A DNA stretch of 43,879 nucleotides, from IMG/VR virus record IMGVR_UViG_3300046011_008672, positions 1-43,879 of that record, one strand, 5' to 3'. This document shows, one piece after another, positions 8,144-16,701 of this stretch; the stretch's first letter is position 1, and each line of letters starts with the position of its first letter. This DNA is from a virus. A program made the position numbers and the translations under genes. Under the pieces are notes generated by a model. That model was given only the letters and a program-made list of their open reading frames with translations. It made no database searches and had not been told where the DNA came from.

Positions 8144-8311
8144 CCGTCATGGCGGCTATGCCTGTGCGAAATAATCTGGTCGTGCCCCTGGGGAATGCCC
8201 CACGGTTATGCGCCGGCAACGAAACCAGCAGGAAAGCCTGCAAGGTCGTGGCGCAGTTTCATAATGGATCGGTACCGCCTTCTGTTGTGCAACGTGATCA
8301 GCACGACATAA

Positions 8312-8411
8312 CGCCCAGAACTCAAACAATGCCTGGATCGTGGGTTTCAACAATGGCAACCAGAACAACAACAATAAGAACAACGATTGTGGAGTCCGGG
8401 CAGTCCGCAGA
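8312..8411 (+). repeat. DGR1 template repeat (TR1)
   Basis: The adenine-rich, non-variable template for VR1 and VR2. Read in the target frame it has 12 AAC/AAT codons, the codon type that can yield many amino acids without creating stops when A is mutated. It ends at the shared 27-bp segment 8385-8411, and the target frame then meets TAA at 8415-8417. The region 8144-8421 between avd and the RT is the expected DGR template RNA. A GCAGG/CCTGC hairpin with loop AAAG lies at 8228-8241 upstream of it. Confidence 0.95.
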
Positions 8412-8421
8412 TCATAACGAT

Positions 8422-9534
8422 GTGGATGTAACGGTTGATGAACTGCTCTGCGCCTATTACGACTGCCGTAGACGCAAGCGCAACACCATCAACGCATTGC
8501 GGTTTGAAACCAATTTAGAAAGCAACATCATGGGCCTGTACCGGGAACTGGTAGACGGCAGCTATCGCCCCGGTACATCCATCTGCTTTGTTGTCACCAG
8601 ACCTAAGCCGCGCGAGGTATGGGCTGCAGACTTCCGTGACAGGGTTGTGCACCATCTGCTTTACAACCGTATTGCAGATCGTTTCCATAACTCGTTCATG
8701 GCTGATAGCTGCGCCTGCATACCAGGAAGAGGCACGATGTACGGAGCAAAGCGGCTTGAACACAAAATCAGAAGCATCACACAAAACTGGTCACGGAAAG
8801 CCTATTACCTGAAGCTGGATATAGCCAACTTCTTTGTCAGCATCAACAAGAACATCCTGCATGATCTGCTGGCCAAGAAAATAACTGAACCGTGGGTCAT
8901 GTGGCTGGCCGAAACAATCCTTTTTCATGATCCACGGCAGGATGTAAAAATTAAGGGCAGCCGGGGACTACTACAACTAATTCCAAAACACAAGAGCCTG
9001 TTCAGTCAACCGACCCACCTGGGTCTTCCGATCGGCAACCTCAGTAGCCAGTTCTTTGCCAACGTCTACATGGATGCACTTGATCAGCACGTAAAACACC
9101 AGGTTAAGGCACAGCATTACATCAGATACGTAGATGACATGATTCTGCTGCACGAAGATCCGGCCTGGCTTAACAGCGCTACTACAGAAATAGGAACTTT
9201 TGCGTCGACCAAATTGGGACTCAAACTCAACCCGAGTAAAACCATCATCCAACCTATTAACCGTGGGGTTGATTTTGTTGGCCAAGTCATCAAGCCCTGG
9301 AGAAGGATTATGAGAAGAAGTCTACTAGACAATGCAACAGAGTCCATCATCAGTAAAAACAGTGAAGACCTGATGATGAGCGCCAACAGTTATTTAGGGC
9401 TACTCAGACAGTCCACTCGCAGCCACCATGCCCGTGCACGGCTGGCAAGGATAGCAATCGTCAAGGGGCATTGTGTGGATGGCGGGTTCAGGAAGATTTT
9501 CAGAAAAGGGCAAAAGCAAGGAATGCAATTATGA
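8422..9534 (+). CDS. DGR1 reverse transcriptase
   Basis: A DGR-type reverse transcriptase of about 370 residues from the GTG at 8422. Motifs include RDRVVHHLL, YLKLDIANFFVSI, GLPIGNLSSQ at about 201-210 and the catalytic YVDD at 236-239. IGxxxSQ in place of QGxxxSP is diagnostic of DGR RTs, which copy the template RNA with errors at adenines. The same frame is open back to ATG codons at 8353, 8329 and 8149, but those would translate the template region out of its target frame, and none has a good ribosome binding site. The true start is therefore uncertain. There is no maturase or endonuclease domain, so it is not a group II intron. Confidence 0.93.
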   Translation: MDVTVDELLCAYYDCRRRKRNTINALRFETNLESNIMGLYRELVDGSYRPGTSICFVVTRPKPREVWAADFRDRVVHHLLYNRIADRFHNSFMADSCACIPGRGTMYGAKRLEHKIRSITQNWSRKAYYLKLDIANFFVSINKNILHDLLAKKITEPWVMWLAETILFHDPRQDVKIKGSRGLLQLIPKHKSLFSQPTHLGLPIGNLSSQFFANVYMDALDQHVKHQVKAQHYIRYVDDMILLHEDPAWLNSATTEIGTFASTKLGLKLNPSKTIIQPINRGVDFVGQVIKPWRRIMRRSLLDNATESIISKNSEDLMMSANSYLGLLRQSTRSHHARARLARIAIVKGHCVDGGFRKIFRKGQKQGMQL

Positions 9535-9797
9535 TTCAACTACCGACCATGATCAAAATCAACGAAAAGCATACTCGTGCTGTCAATAAATATGACTGGT
9601 CTGGTTATAGCACAGCAGACATGAAACAGGCTTTGTTCGGAGAATTGATTGAACTGTACGATGCCTATTTTGAAAATAAGATCCACGGCCCCCACGGGGT
9701 AATTGATGAGGCCTATGATGCCATCGCCGTGCTGTTGCGCATTATTGAAACACTGGAGGGGGAAAAGAATGCAAGCAATAAAAACCCTACTGTTTGA
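9531..9797 (+). CDS. MazG-like nucleotide pyrophosphohydrolase
   Basis: An 88-residue helical protein whose ATG overlaps the RT stop (ATGA). The pattern FGELIELYDAY...H...EAYDAIAVLLRIIETLEG resembles the EExxE...ExxD metal-binding helices of small MazG/phosphoribosyl-ATP pyrophosphohydrolase-like proteins, which hydrolyse (d)NTPs. The assignment is moderate because the protein is short and the acidic motif incomplete. Overlap with the DGR1 reverse transcriptase suggests co-translation. Confidence 0.5.
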   Translation: MIQLPTMIKINEKHTRAVNKYDWSGYSTADMKQALFGELIELYDAYFENKIHGPHGVIDEAYDAIAVLLRIIETLEGEKNASNKNPTV

Positions 9798-9942
9798 CCC
9801 CCGCGTCTTCAGCTACATCATCATGGGGCTCTACCTGCTCAATGCCCTGCGATGGGCCTATGAACGCAAACCGGCTGATGTCTGCTACTGGCTCTCAGCC
9901 CTGGCAATCACCGCAACCGTAACCTTTGGGTATAAACACTAA
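9769..9942 (+). CDS. Small membrane protein
   Basis: A 57-residue protein with two hydrophobic segments (around residues 15-27 and 39-53) separated by a charged RWAYERKPAD loop. GGAGGGGG is placed about 7 nt before the ATG at 9769. The start lies within the end of the MazG-like gene, and the stop overlaps the next start. It is a possible holin or membrane accessory; no family is recognised. Confidence 0.5.
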   Translation: MQAIKTLLFDPRVFSYIIMGLYLLNALRWAYERKPADVCYWLSALAITATVTFGYKH

Positions 9943-10601
9943 TGTCAACCACCCACGCCACAGACCTGCAGGCCATCCTTGACGCTGCTATTGCCACCGC
10001 CAAGGCTAACCCCACTGCTGCCAACATCAGCACAGTGGAAAAGGCCCGTAAAGCACTGGATGACTACAGCAATCAGGGTGGTGCTGCTGGCGAAAAATTC
10101 AAGACTCAGGCAGCGGCTCTGCTCTATCTGCAGCGCACCTACAAAATCGAGAAAAGCAAACTCTCTGCAGATGTCCAGTCTGGCAAAGTACCCCGCAAAG
10201 ATGGCACCTTCTCTGCCAAGGATCTGGACTACTACGCCAACGCCGTACGGCTGGATCCTAAAACCAGTGAACCACAACAAAGCAGTGATGGCCTGTCAGA
10301 CGACATCAAGCGCGAGACCGCCCGTAAACTCAGAATAAACAACGAAGAACGTGAAGGACTGCTGATAAACCGGCTGGAAGAAGAGGCAAGGGACGCGAAG
10401 CTCTGGTCAGCTGTTAAATCAGATATTGAAAACCACGCCCCTGTCATTGTGCATGAACTAATAAACCGGCTGCTGCCCATTATCGAAGACGATGAACTGC
10501 GTGCCAGGGTGTTGTCACTAACCCATGAACTGCGGCTGGTATATGAGGATGCCATTGCAGATATCTTTGACCGTTACGCAAAGATAGAGGGCGAAGAGTG
10601 A
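9942..10601 (+). CDS. Probable terminase small subunit
   Basis: A 219-residue protein immediately upstream of, and overlapping, the large terminase gene. The centre (KDLDYYANAVRLDPK) and the following charged helical region (KRETARKLRINNEEREGLLINRLEEEARD) recall the coiled-coil half of Nu1-like small subunits, which recognise the cos or pac site and recruit the large subunit. Family assignment rests mainly on position and this helical pattern. Confidence 0.65.
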   Translation: MSTTHATDLQAILDAAIATAKANPTAANISTVEKARKALDDYSNQGGAAGEKFKTQAAALLYLQRTYKIEKSKLSADVQSGKVPRKDGTFSAKDLDYYANAVRLDPKTSEPQQSSDGLSDDIKRETARKLRINNEEREGLLINRLEEEARDAKLWSAVKSDIENHAPVIVHELINRLLPIIEDDELRARVLSLTHELRLVYEDAIADIFDRYAKIEGEE

Positions 10602-12475
10602 GCATAGCAACCCTGCCCATACCTTCGGCGCCAGCGCCCAGGGCAGCAGAACGCAAGGTCTTTGCCAAGCGTAAGCGTTTGCCAGGGCCCCAGTGGTTTG
10701 AGCGCAATATCAACGTACCGGTCGGCAGCCGTCAAGGCCTCTACCGCAACCAGAACAACCCTGCCATGTGGGGCGTGCTGGATTGGGCCACCCGCAGCCA
10801 TGTTCGTACAGTGGTACTGGCCAAAGGCATCCAGATCGGAGGCACCCTTGCCTTTTACGGCCTGCTGCTGCGCGAAGGTGAATACACCAGCGACAATGCC
10901 TTAATAGTTGTTGCTGATGAACGCACCCTTAAAAAACTGATCAAAAAGCGGCTGCATAAGATGATAGACAGCAGCCCGTCCCTGTCAGCTATTAAATCAG
11001 CAAACCCTGATGATACCACCATGTATAGCGTTACCCTGGGTAACGGCTTCACCATTGAAGGCGGCTGGGCATCATCAGAAGTATCAGTATCGTCTGAATC
11101 CTACCGGGTAGTTATTCTGGATGAGATCAGTAAATACAAAACCCGTGGCAACATTGAGGATGCAAAAAGCCGCACCACCGTCTTTCCGGACACACACAAG
11201 ATTTGGATACTCTCCAGCCCCGGAATAGACACCGATGATCCGGAAAACCGTGATCCCCTGATGGTAGAGGCTGAAGCATGTGACGTCATGCTTGAATTCC
11301 ACGCCAAATGCCCTGATTGCGGCAAAGAACAGGTCATGACCTTTGACCGGTTCGGCTGGCCCGGACAAGTTAACCTTGAAGGACAGACAGAGGCAGACCC
11401 CAAGGCAATCCGCCGCAACCGCTCTGCCTGGTACCAGTGTGAACACTGCAACAGCCGTTGGAACGACTACAAGCGGGATAAAGCCATACTGTCAGCCATG
11501 AAAACCGGCTGGCAGCCAACCGATGGCTGTGACATCGAGCGCCCCCAGTCAGTCTACTTCCACTTTCCGGCCTGGCTGTCTCCCTATGTCAGCCTGTCAG
11601 AAGTAGCGGCCAGCTGGCTGGAAGCCCAGGGGGATGAAGAAAAACTGCGCAAGTGGCACAACCGCTTTGCCGGGGTAAGCCACAGATCAGAAAAGAAAGC
11701 TCTGCCCCACTCAACCATTATGAGGCTCAAGGATGATCGACCTGAAGGATTGGTGCCTTCCGTGCCCATTGCTGCCATCACCTGTATTGCTGACATGCAG
11801 AAGCGCGGTTTTTGGTACAAGGTCACTGCTTGGGGTTATGGTCTCCAGCAGGAAAGCTGGCTACTGAAAGCCGGTTTTATTGATTCATTTGACGCCCTTA
11901 AACAGATCATGTTTGAAAGCCAATACCAGGATATATCCGGCAACAACTACAACGTAACCCTGCGCGGTATGGATTCCGGCGGTGGCGAAGGCGAAGAACA
12001 CCAGGATCTGTCCCGTACTGCCGAGGCATACCTGTTTGCAGCTGCAAACCCTGGGGTATTGCTCTTTAAAGGTCGCCGCCGTCTTTCCCGCAGCTTCAAC
12101 GTAACCGATATAGACCGACTGCCGGGCACTAACAAGCCGCTGCCGGGATCGGCCAAGCTCTACACCCTCAACACCACTTTCTTTAAAGACAAGCTAGCTG
12201 CCAAACTGCTGGTATCCTCTGACGATCCGGGAGCCTATCACCTGCATAAAGACACTGATGAAGACTTTGCAAAGCAGATGTGCTCAGAAACCAAGAACGA
12301 ACAAGGCGTGTGGGTATGTCCAAAGGGCAAAGACAACCACTACTTCGACTGTTCAAGCATGGAAATGGCTTTGATAGAGATCTCCCAAGTAAAATTCTGG
12401 CCAGAGCCTGGCCAGATTCCGGCAAATCAGCCCAGGAAGACACAACAACACAGAAACGATAACAGGAGGTGGTAA
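10598..12475 (+). CDS. Terminase large subunit, GpA family
   Basis: A 625-residue protein with the lambda gpA-like organisation. An N-terminal ATPase has a degenerate P-loop region near LAKGIQIGGTLAFYG, a VIVADE segment and a Walker B in YRVVILDEISKYK. A zinc-binding insert (CPDCG...CEHCNSRW) lies at about residues 240-290. The C-terminal nuclease has GMDSGGGEGEEHQD and DNHYFDCSSMEMAL. It packages DNA into the prohead and cuts at packaging sites, working with the portal. The stop lies just before the next ribosome binding site, AGGAGGT. Confidence 0.92.
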   Translation: MSIATLPIPSAPAPRAAERKVFAKRKRLPGPQWFERNINVPVGSRQGLYRNQNNPAMWGVLDWATRSHVRTVVLAKGIQIGGTLAFYGLLLREGEYTSDNALIVVADERTLKKLIKKRLHKMIDSSPSLSAIKSANPDDTTMYSVTLGNGFTIEGGWASSEVSVSSESYRVVILDEISKYKTRGNIEDAKSRTTVFPDTHKIWILSSPGIDTDDPENRDPLMVEAEACDVMLEFHAKCPDCGKEQVMTFDRFGWPGQVNLEGQTEADPKAIRRNRSAWYQCEHCNSRWNDYKRDKAILSAMKTGWQPTDGCDIERPQSVYFHFPAWLSPYVSLSEVAASWLEAQGDEEKLRKWHNRFAGVSHRSEKKALPHSTIMRLKDDRPEGLVPSVPIAAITCIADMQKRGFWYKVTAWGYGLQQESWLLKAGFIDSFDALKQIMFESQYQDISGNNYNVTLRGMDSGGGEGEEHQDLSRTAEAYLFAAANPGVLLFKGRRRLSRSFNVTDIDRLPGTNKPLPGSAKLYTLNTTFFKDKLAAKLLVSSDDPGAYHLHKDTDEDFAKQMCSETKNEQGVWVCPKGKDNHYFDCSSMEMALIEISQVKFWPEPGQIPANQPRKTQQHRNDNRRW

Positions 12476-12477
12476 AC

Positions 12478-12678
12478 ATGGCAAAAGCGAAGGAAGCACC
12501 GGATACGGCAGACATTCTAGTGGGCATGAAGGCTATCTGCAATTATCTGCGCAGGAGTGAAGTAACGGTGCTTAAGTGGCGAAAAGAATATGATGATTTC
12601 CCGGTTAAAAAAGACGGCCAGCTAACAGCCACCAGATCAGCTCTCCAGAAGTGGATTTATGCAACATTTGGAGGGTAG
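12478..12678 (+). CDS. Small winged-helix DNA-binding protein
   Basis: A 66-residue protein from the ATG at 12478, preceded by AGGAGGT at 12464-12470. The sequence GMKAICNYLRRSEVTVLKWRKEYDDFPV...ALQKWI is a MerR/Nu1-like winged-helix DNA-recognition domain. In lambda such a domain sits at the N-terminus of the small terminase Nu1. Here it is a free-standing protein directly after the large subunit. It may contribute packaging-site recognition or regulate late genes; both are inference. Confidence 0.6.
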   Translation: MAKAKEAPDTADILVGMKAICNYLRRSEVTVLKWRKEYDDFPVKKDGQLTATRSALQKWIYATFGG

Positions 12679-12692
12679 ATCTGGGGCACGAG

Positions 12693-12717
12693 CAAGGCGG
12701 CTTAACTAGCCGCCTTG
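12693..12717 (+). other. Hairpin after the terminase operon
   Basis: A perfect 9-bp inverted repeat (CAAGGCGGC / GCCGCCTTG) with a 7-nt loop lies 15 bp after the HTH gene. No T-tract follows, so it may be an RNA-stabilising or regulatory structure rather than a simple terminator. The rest of the gap up to 12903 has no gene. Its last part (about 12820-12890) is A/C-rich with several near-repeats of CAAAAACACCC. Confidence 0.5.
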
Positions 12718-12903
12718 GTTAAGCTTGTAGGTTCGCACGAATTTCGTGAAGTAGTCGAGGATTCGGAAGACAGACGCCTTGAAAAACAAAGGAAAACACC
12801 GCCAGTTTTTAGACTGTCAACCCCCAAAAACACCCATAAAATACCTCAAAAACACCCAAAAGATACCCCAAAAAAGCCGTTAATTTTACGTTACATTAAA
12901 AAC

Positions 12904-12939
12904 AACCCCTTATGATGCTTACCATCATCGGGGGTTTTT
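12904..12939 (+). terminator. Rho-independent terminator before gpW
   Basis: A two-part stem, AACCCC/GGGGTT outside and ATGATG/CATCAT inside, with a short internal mismatch, is followed by TTTTT. It ends 2 bp before the ATG at 12942. A terminator abutting a start codon is unusual and could instead control initiation of the gpW-like gene by occluding its ribosome binding region. Confidence 0.65.
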
Positions 12940-12941
12940 AA

Positions 12942-13181
12942 ATGGCGCTTTACACACTGGCAGAACTTGAGACCGAAATAACCACCTGGAAGGCTGCGCT
13001 TTCCAGACTGAACCATCAGGCCGTGGTGAAGATCGGTGACAACGAGATCCATGCCCGCGACATTGATAAAGTCCGCTCTCACCTGCAATGGCTTGATCAG
13101 CAGCGTGATTCTGCCTTAGTCTGCTCAACCCCTGCCCCTGCTGTTGGTCGCACCTATGCCAGAACCGGACGGAACCGCTAA
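12942..13181 (+). CDS. gpW-like head-tail joining protein
   Basis: A 79-residue basic protein located between terminase and portal, exactly where lambda gpW lies. The pattern of an N-terminal helix (LAELETEITTWKAALSRL), a short hairpin (VVKIGDNEIHARDI) and a second helix (VRSHLQWLDQQRDS) matches the gpW fold. gpW plugs the portal after packaging and provides the tail attachment surface. The stop and the next start share TAATG. Confidence 0.75.
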   Translation: MALYTLAELETEITTWKAALSRLNHQAVVKIGDNEIHARDIDKVRSHLQWLDQQRDSALVCSTPAPAVGRTYARTGRNR

Positions 13182-14746
13182 TGGGTATCATCACCAACAT
13201 AGAGCGGGGGCTTGATCGTGCCATTGGCCTGTTTTCCCCTGGCTCTGAAGTCAAGCGGATTCTGCTGCGTCAACAGGCAGAAAAAGCCCGTATGTATGCC
13301 GCTGCCAAAACAACCCGCTCCACTGGTGGCTGGTCGCCTGTTGGTCAGGATGTCAATACCCTGATCCGTTCCAGCTCTGTTCAAATCCGCAACCGCTCCC
13401 GTCAGCTTGTCCGTGACTTCGCTTATTTTGCCCGTGCCGTTGATATTCTGGTTGATTATACCGTGGGAACCGGCGTGCAACTGCAAAGCCGTGTGACCCG
13501 TGGCGTTGATGCTGAGACGGGAAAGAGCCGCCTGCATACCGCAAAAATTAACGAGATTGAAACCGCTTGGTGGCGCTGGATGGAAGAGGCTGATGCCTCA
13601 GGCCGTTTGCACTATCACGAGCTTGAACAACTGGCAAAACGGCAGGATGTAGAATCAGGTGAGTTTCTGTTTGTAAAGGTGAATCTGCCGGACAAGAACC
13701 GCTTTTTGCCCTTTGCCCTTATCCCCTATGAATCTGACTGGCTTTGTTCCGATTACATTAATCCGCAATCCGGCAACGTGGTTGATCAAGGTATTGAAGC
13801 TGATCCGGCAACAGGCCGGGTTATCGCCTATCACTTCAGGGTGCCTGATGGTTTTAACAACCTGACCGGCGGACAGAAAAGCCAGCGGATTCTGGCTGAA
13901 AACGTGATCCACGGATTCAAGACACTGCGCCCTGGACAGATACGGGGAATCTCTCCCTTTACTACAGCAATCCTGCTGGCTGATGACCTGCACGAATACT
14001 TAAACGCAGAGATTGACGCTGCCAAACATGCTGCAAAGCGTTTGGCTGTTGTCACCACCAGCGATATTGCCGGATTCCAGAACATGCGAGCCACAACCGA
14101 TGCCGAAACCGGAAAGCGGATTGAAGAGCTTGAAAACGCCTTTATCGAATACCTGCGCCCTGGTGAAACTATCACCTTTGACGGCAGCAACCGACCCGGC
14201 GACACCTTTGAACCATTTACCCGCCTGGTGTTGCGGATGGTAGCGGTATCAACCGGCGTTACATACGAACTGCTGACCGGAGATTATAACGGGATCAACT
14301 ACAGCAACTTGCGCGGTATCCGCAACGATTTTATGAAGATCATTGCACCGCTGCAGCAACGGCATATTCGCCAGTTCTGCCAGCCGGTATTCAGGGCGTT
14401 TCTTGATTCTGCAGTGCAATCAGGCCGTATCAGCTTGCCTGGATATTTCAGCAACCCTTACCCTTGGCAAGAATGTACCTGGCAGCCGCCCGGTGTTGAG
14501 AGCATTGATCCGCTGCGTGAAGGTAAAGCCTACATCGACCAGATCAACAGCCTGCTGAGAAGCCCGCAAGAGATCACCGCCAGCCGTGGCCGTGATTACG
14601 AAGAGGTGCTGAACGAGATTGCAGAAGCCAAACGGATGGCAGATGCACGGGGCTTGTCACCTGCTGATGTAAAAACCGCTCTGGCAAATGCACCCTCTGC
14701 CGTAGATCCGGCAACCAACGGAAAAGGAGCAACCACAAATGACTGA
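13181..14746 (+). CDS. Portal protein, lambda gpB family
   Basis: A 521-residue portal protein. Characteristic stretches include RQLVRDFAYFARAVDILVDYTVGTG near the N-terminus, GEFLFVK, GISPFTTAILLADDLHEYL and TGVTYELLTGDYNGINYSNLR near residue 370. The dodecameric portal forms the DNA entry channel and binds terminase and gpW. Its 3' end overlaps the capsid gene by 8 bp. Confidence 0.93.
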   Translation: MGIITNIERGLDRAIGLFSPGSEVKRILLRQQAEKARMYAAAKTTRSTGGWSPVGQDVNTLIRSSSVQIRNRSRQLVRDFAYFARAVDILVDYTVGTGVQLQSRVTRGVDAETGKSRLHTAKINEIETAWWRWMEEADASGRLHYHELEQLAKRQDVESGEFLFVKVNLPDKNRFLPFALIPYESDWLCSDYINPQSGNVVDQGIEADPATGRVIAYHFRVPDGFNNLTGGQKSQRILAENVIHGFKTLRPGQIRGISPFTTAILLADDLHEYLNAEIDAAKHAAKRLAVVTTSDIAGFQNMRATTDAETGKRIEELENAFIEYLRPGETITFDGSNRPGDTFEPFTRLVLRMVAVSTGVTYELLTGDYNGINYSNLRGIRNDFMKIIAPLQQRHIRQFCQPVFRAFLDSAVQSGRISLPGYFSNPYPWQECTWQPPGVESIDPLREGKAYIDQINSLLRSPQEITASRGRDYEEVLNEIAEAKRMADARGLSPADVKTALANAPSAVDPATNGKGATTND

Positions 14747-16685
14747 TCAACTGGCCTACCGGTCTTTAACTATTGAGAAAAACGACAGCGGCACGCCTTC
14801 AACACTGGATATTGAGAACCGTTCTGTTGAGGCGATTGGAGCAACAGAAACCCCGGTGCTTGAGCGTGATTATGACAGCTGGGAACTGTATCCAACCGTG
14901 CTGCTGATGTCTGGCTGCCAGATCCCGCCTAATCGGCAACTGCCACTGTTAGACACTCACAGCCGTTACAGCACTGCTTCTGTTATCGGCAGTTATCGTG
15001 ATGTTCGTATTGAGGGCAATCAACTGCTGGGCAGAGCTGTTTTCTCAAAAGCGCCTGAAGCGGAAGGCCCCTGGCTGAAGACTATGGAAGGCCACTTGAC
15101 CGATTACAGCGTTGCCAGAAAAGACCTTGAGGCAACCATTATCCCAGCCAACCAGACCGGCATGATTGAGGGCAGAACTTTTCAAGGCCCGGTGAAGGTC
15201 GTTACCAAATGGATTCCACGCGAAATGTCAAGCTGCCCCATTGGAGCAGATGAAAACGCTAAAGCACGGGCGGCCACGGCACAGCCCGAAAACCAAGCAA
15301 AGGAGAACGTAAACATGAGTACAGAAACTCAGAACCGTGGCCTCTCCGCAGAGACCACACAACCGCAGATCCCGGCTGTAGACCTTGAGGCAGTACGGGC
15401 AGAGGCAGTACGGGCAGAACATGCACGGATTACAGAGATTGATGCAATGTGCAGCCGCTCTGATATCCCGGCAGACAAAAAGGCAGACCTGATCAAGCCC
15501 GGCGTAACGGTTGATGCAGCCCGTAAAGCGGTGCTTGATATCATCCTGGAGCGTTCCGAAGCACAGAACCCCGGCGTTAAAACCACCACACAGACTGACA
15601 GCCTGCGTACTCTGGAGATGGGCGCTGATGAGCGTGATAAATTCCGCTCTGCTGCTGAGGATGGTCTTTTGATCCGTTCCGGCAAAGCCCCTAAAGAAGC
15701 CGCTGCCGGTGCAAGAGACCTGGCTGGTTATAGCCTGCGTGAGCTTGCCCGTGAATCTTTGAGAATGGCCGGACAATCACAAGGCGGCGATGCAATGGGC
15801 ATGGTTGGCCGTGCTCTTACAACCTCTGATTTTCCGATGATCCTTGCCAACATTGCCAACAAGAGCCTGTTTGCAGGCTATGAAGCAGCAAGCGAAACCT
15901 GGCAGAAGTGGTGCGGAACCGGATCAACTTCTGACTTTAAAACCAACACCGTTGTCCGTGCTGGCGAGATGGCAGACCTTGATCAGATCCGTGAGGATGA
16001 TGAATACAAGTACGGTGCCCGTTCTGAAGCCCAGGAGCAGTTCGCTATCGCCACGTATGGCAAGCTGTTTATGATCTCCCGTCAGGCCATTATCAATGAT
16101 GATCTGGGTGCGCTGACCGATATCCCTGCAGCACATGGCGAAGCAGCAGGCCGCAAGTTGGGTGATATTGCCTATGCAGTGCTGACCGCAAACGCAGCCA
16201 TGGGTGACGGAACCGCACTGTTCCACGCCAACCACACCAACCTTGGCACTTCTGGCGTTATCGGCACCACCACCATTGCAGAGGCTATCAAGCTGATGGC
16301 GCTGCAAAAGGATATCGGCGGAAAGCGCCGTCTGAACATTGCCCCTAAATATCTGATCACCTCCCCTGCACTGGCACAGGCTGCACAGACCTTCTTTAAC
16401 TCCAGCATGATAGGTACTCAGGCACTGCCTAACCAGGTCAATATTTATGCCGGGCTGCTTGATCTGGTCTTTGAGCCACGCCTGTTTGATGACTCTGCAA
16501 CCGCCTGGTATCTGGCAGGGGATAAAGGCAAGACCGTCAATATGTACTTCCTGAACGGAAACCAGACCCCATACATGGAGACCAAGCAGGGCTGGAGCGT
16601 TGACGGCGTGGAGTACAAGGTACGAATTGACGCAGGTGCAAAGGCCATTGACTGGAAGAGCCTGTTTAAGAATGCCGGGGCTTAA
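14739..16685 (+). CDS. Prohead protease fused to major capsid protein
   Basis: A 648-residue fusion. Residues 1-165 look like an HK97-type (S78/U35) prohead protease, with LLDTHSRYSTASVIGSY supplying a candidate catalytic His and LTDYSVAR a candidate Ser. Residues of about 190-290 form a helical scaffold-like linker. Residues 340-648 are the capsid domain with AIATYGKLFMISRQAIINDD, GTALFHANHTNLGT and a YLAGD...VNMYFLNGNQTPYME tail. An in-frame ATG at 15315 with AAGGAGAA before it could yield scaffold-capsid without the protease. Confidence 0.88.
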   Translation: MTDQLAYRSLTIEKNDSGTPSTLDIENRSVEAIGATETPVLERDYDSWELYPTVLLMSGCQIPPNRQLPLLDTHSRYSTASVIGSYRDVRIEGNQLLGRAVFSKAPEAEGPWLKTMEGHLTDYSVARKDLEATIIPANQTGMIEGRTFQGPVKVVTKWIPREMSSCPIGADENAKARAATAQPENQAKENVNMSTETQNRGLSAETTQPQIPAVDLEAVRAEAVRAEHARITEIDAMCSRSDIPADKKADLIKPGVTVDAARKAVLDIILERSEAQNPGVKTTTQTDSLRTLEMGADERDKFRSAAEDGLLIRSGKAPKEAAAGARDLAGYSLRELARESLRMAGQSQGGDAMGMVGRALTTSDFPMILANIANKSLFAGYEAASETWQKWCGTGSTSDFKTNTVVRAGEMADLDQIREDDEYKYGARSEAQEQFAIATYGKLFMISRQAIINDDLGALTDIPAAHGEAAGRKLGDIAYAVLTANAAMGDGTALFHANHTNLGTSGVIGTTTIAEAIKLMALQKDIGGKRRLNIAPKYLITSPALAQAAQTFFNSSMIGTQALPNQVNIYAGLLDLVFEPRLFDDSATAWYLAGDKGKTVNMYFLNGNQTPYMETKQGWSVDGVEYKVRIDAGAKAIDWKSLFKNAGA

Positions 16686-16701
16686 TAGCACTCACCCCTG
16701 A

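Noticed and set aside
8149-8421. N-terminal extension of the DGR1 RT from the ATG at 8149
   Set aside because: The predicted peptide has no family pattern, would translate the template repeat out of frame and lacks a ribosome binding site. I treat the segment as DGR RNA, but the start is not settled.
8422-9534. Reverse transcriptase as part of a group II intron or retron
   Set aside because: No maturase or endonuclease domain and no retron msr/msd pattern. The IGxxxSQ motif, Avd neighbour and TR/VR pairs identify it as a DGR RT.
15924-16691. A 255-codon minus-strand frame opposite the capsid domain
   Set aside because: It overlaps a well-supported capsid gene and has a composition typical of antisense frames, with no domain or ribosome binding site.
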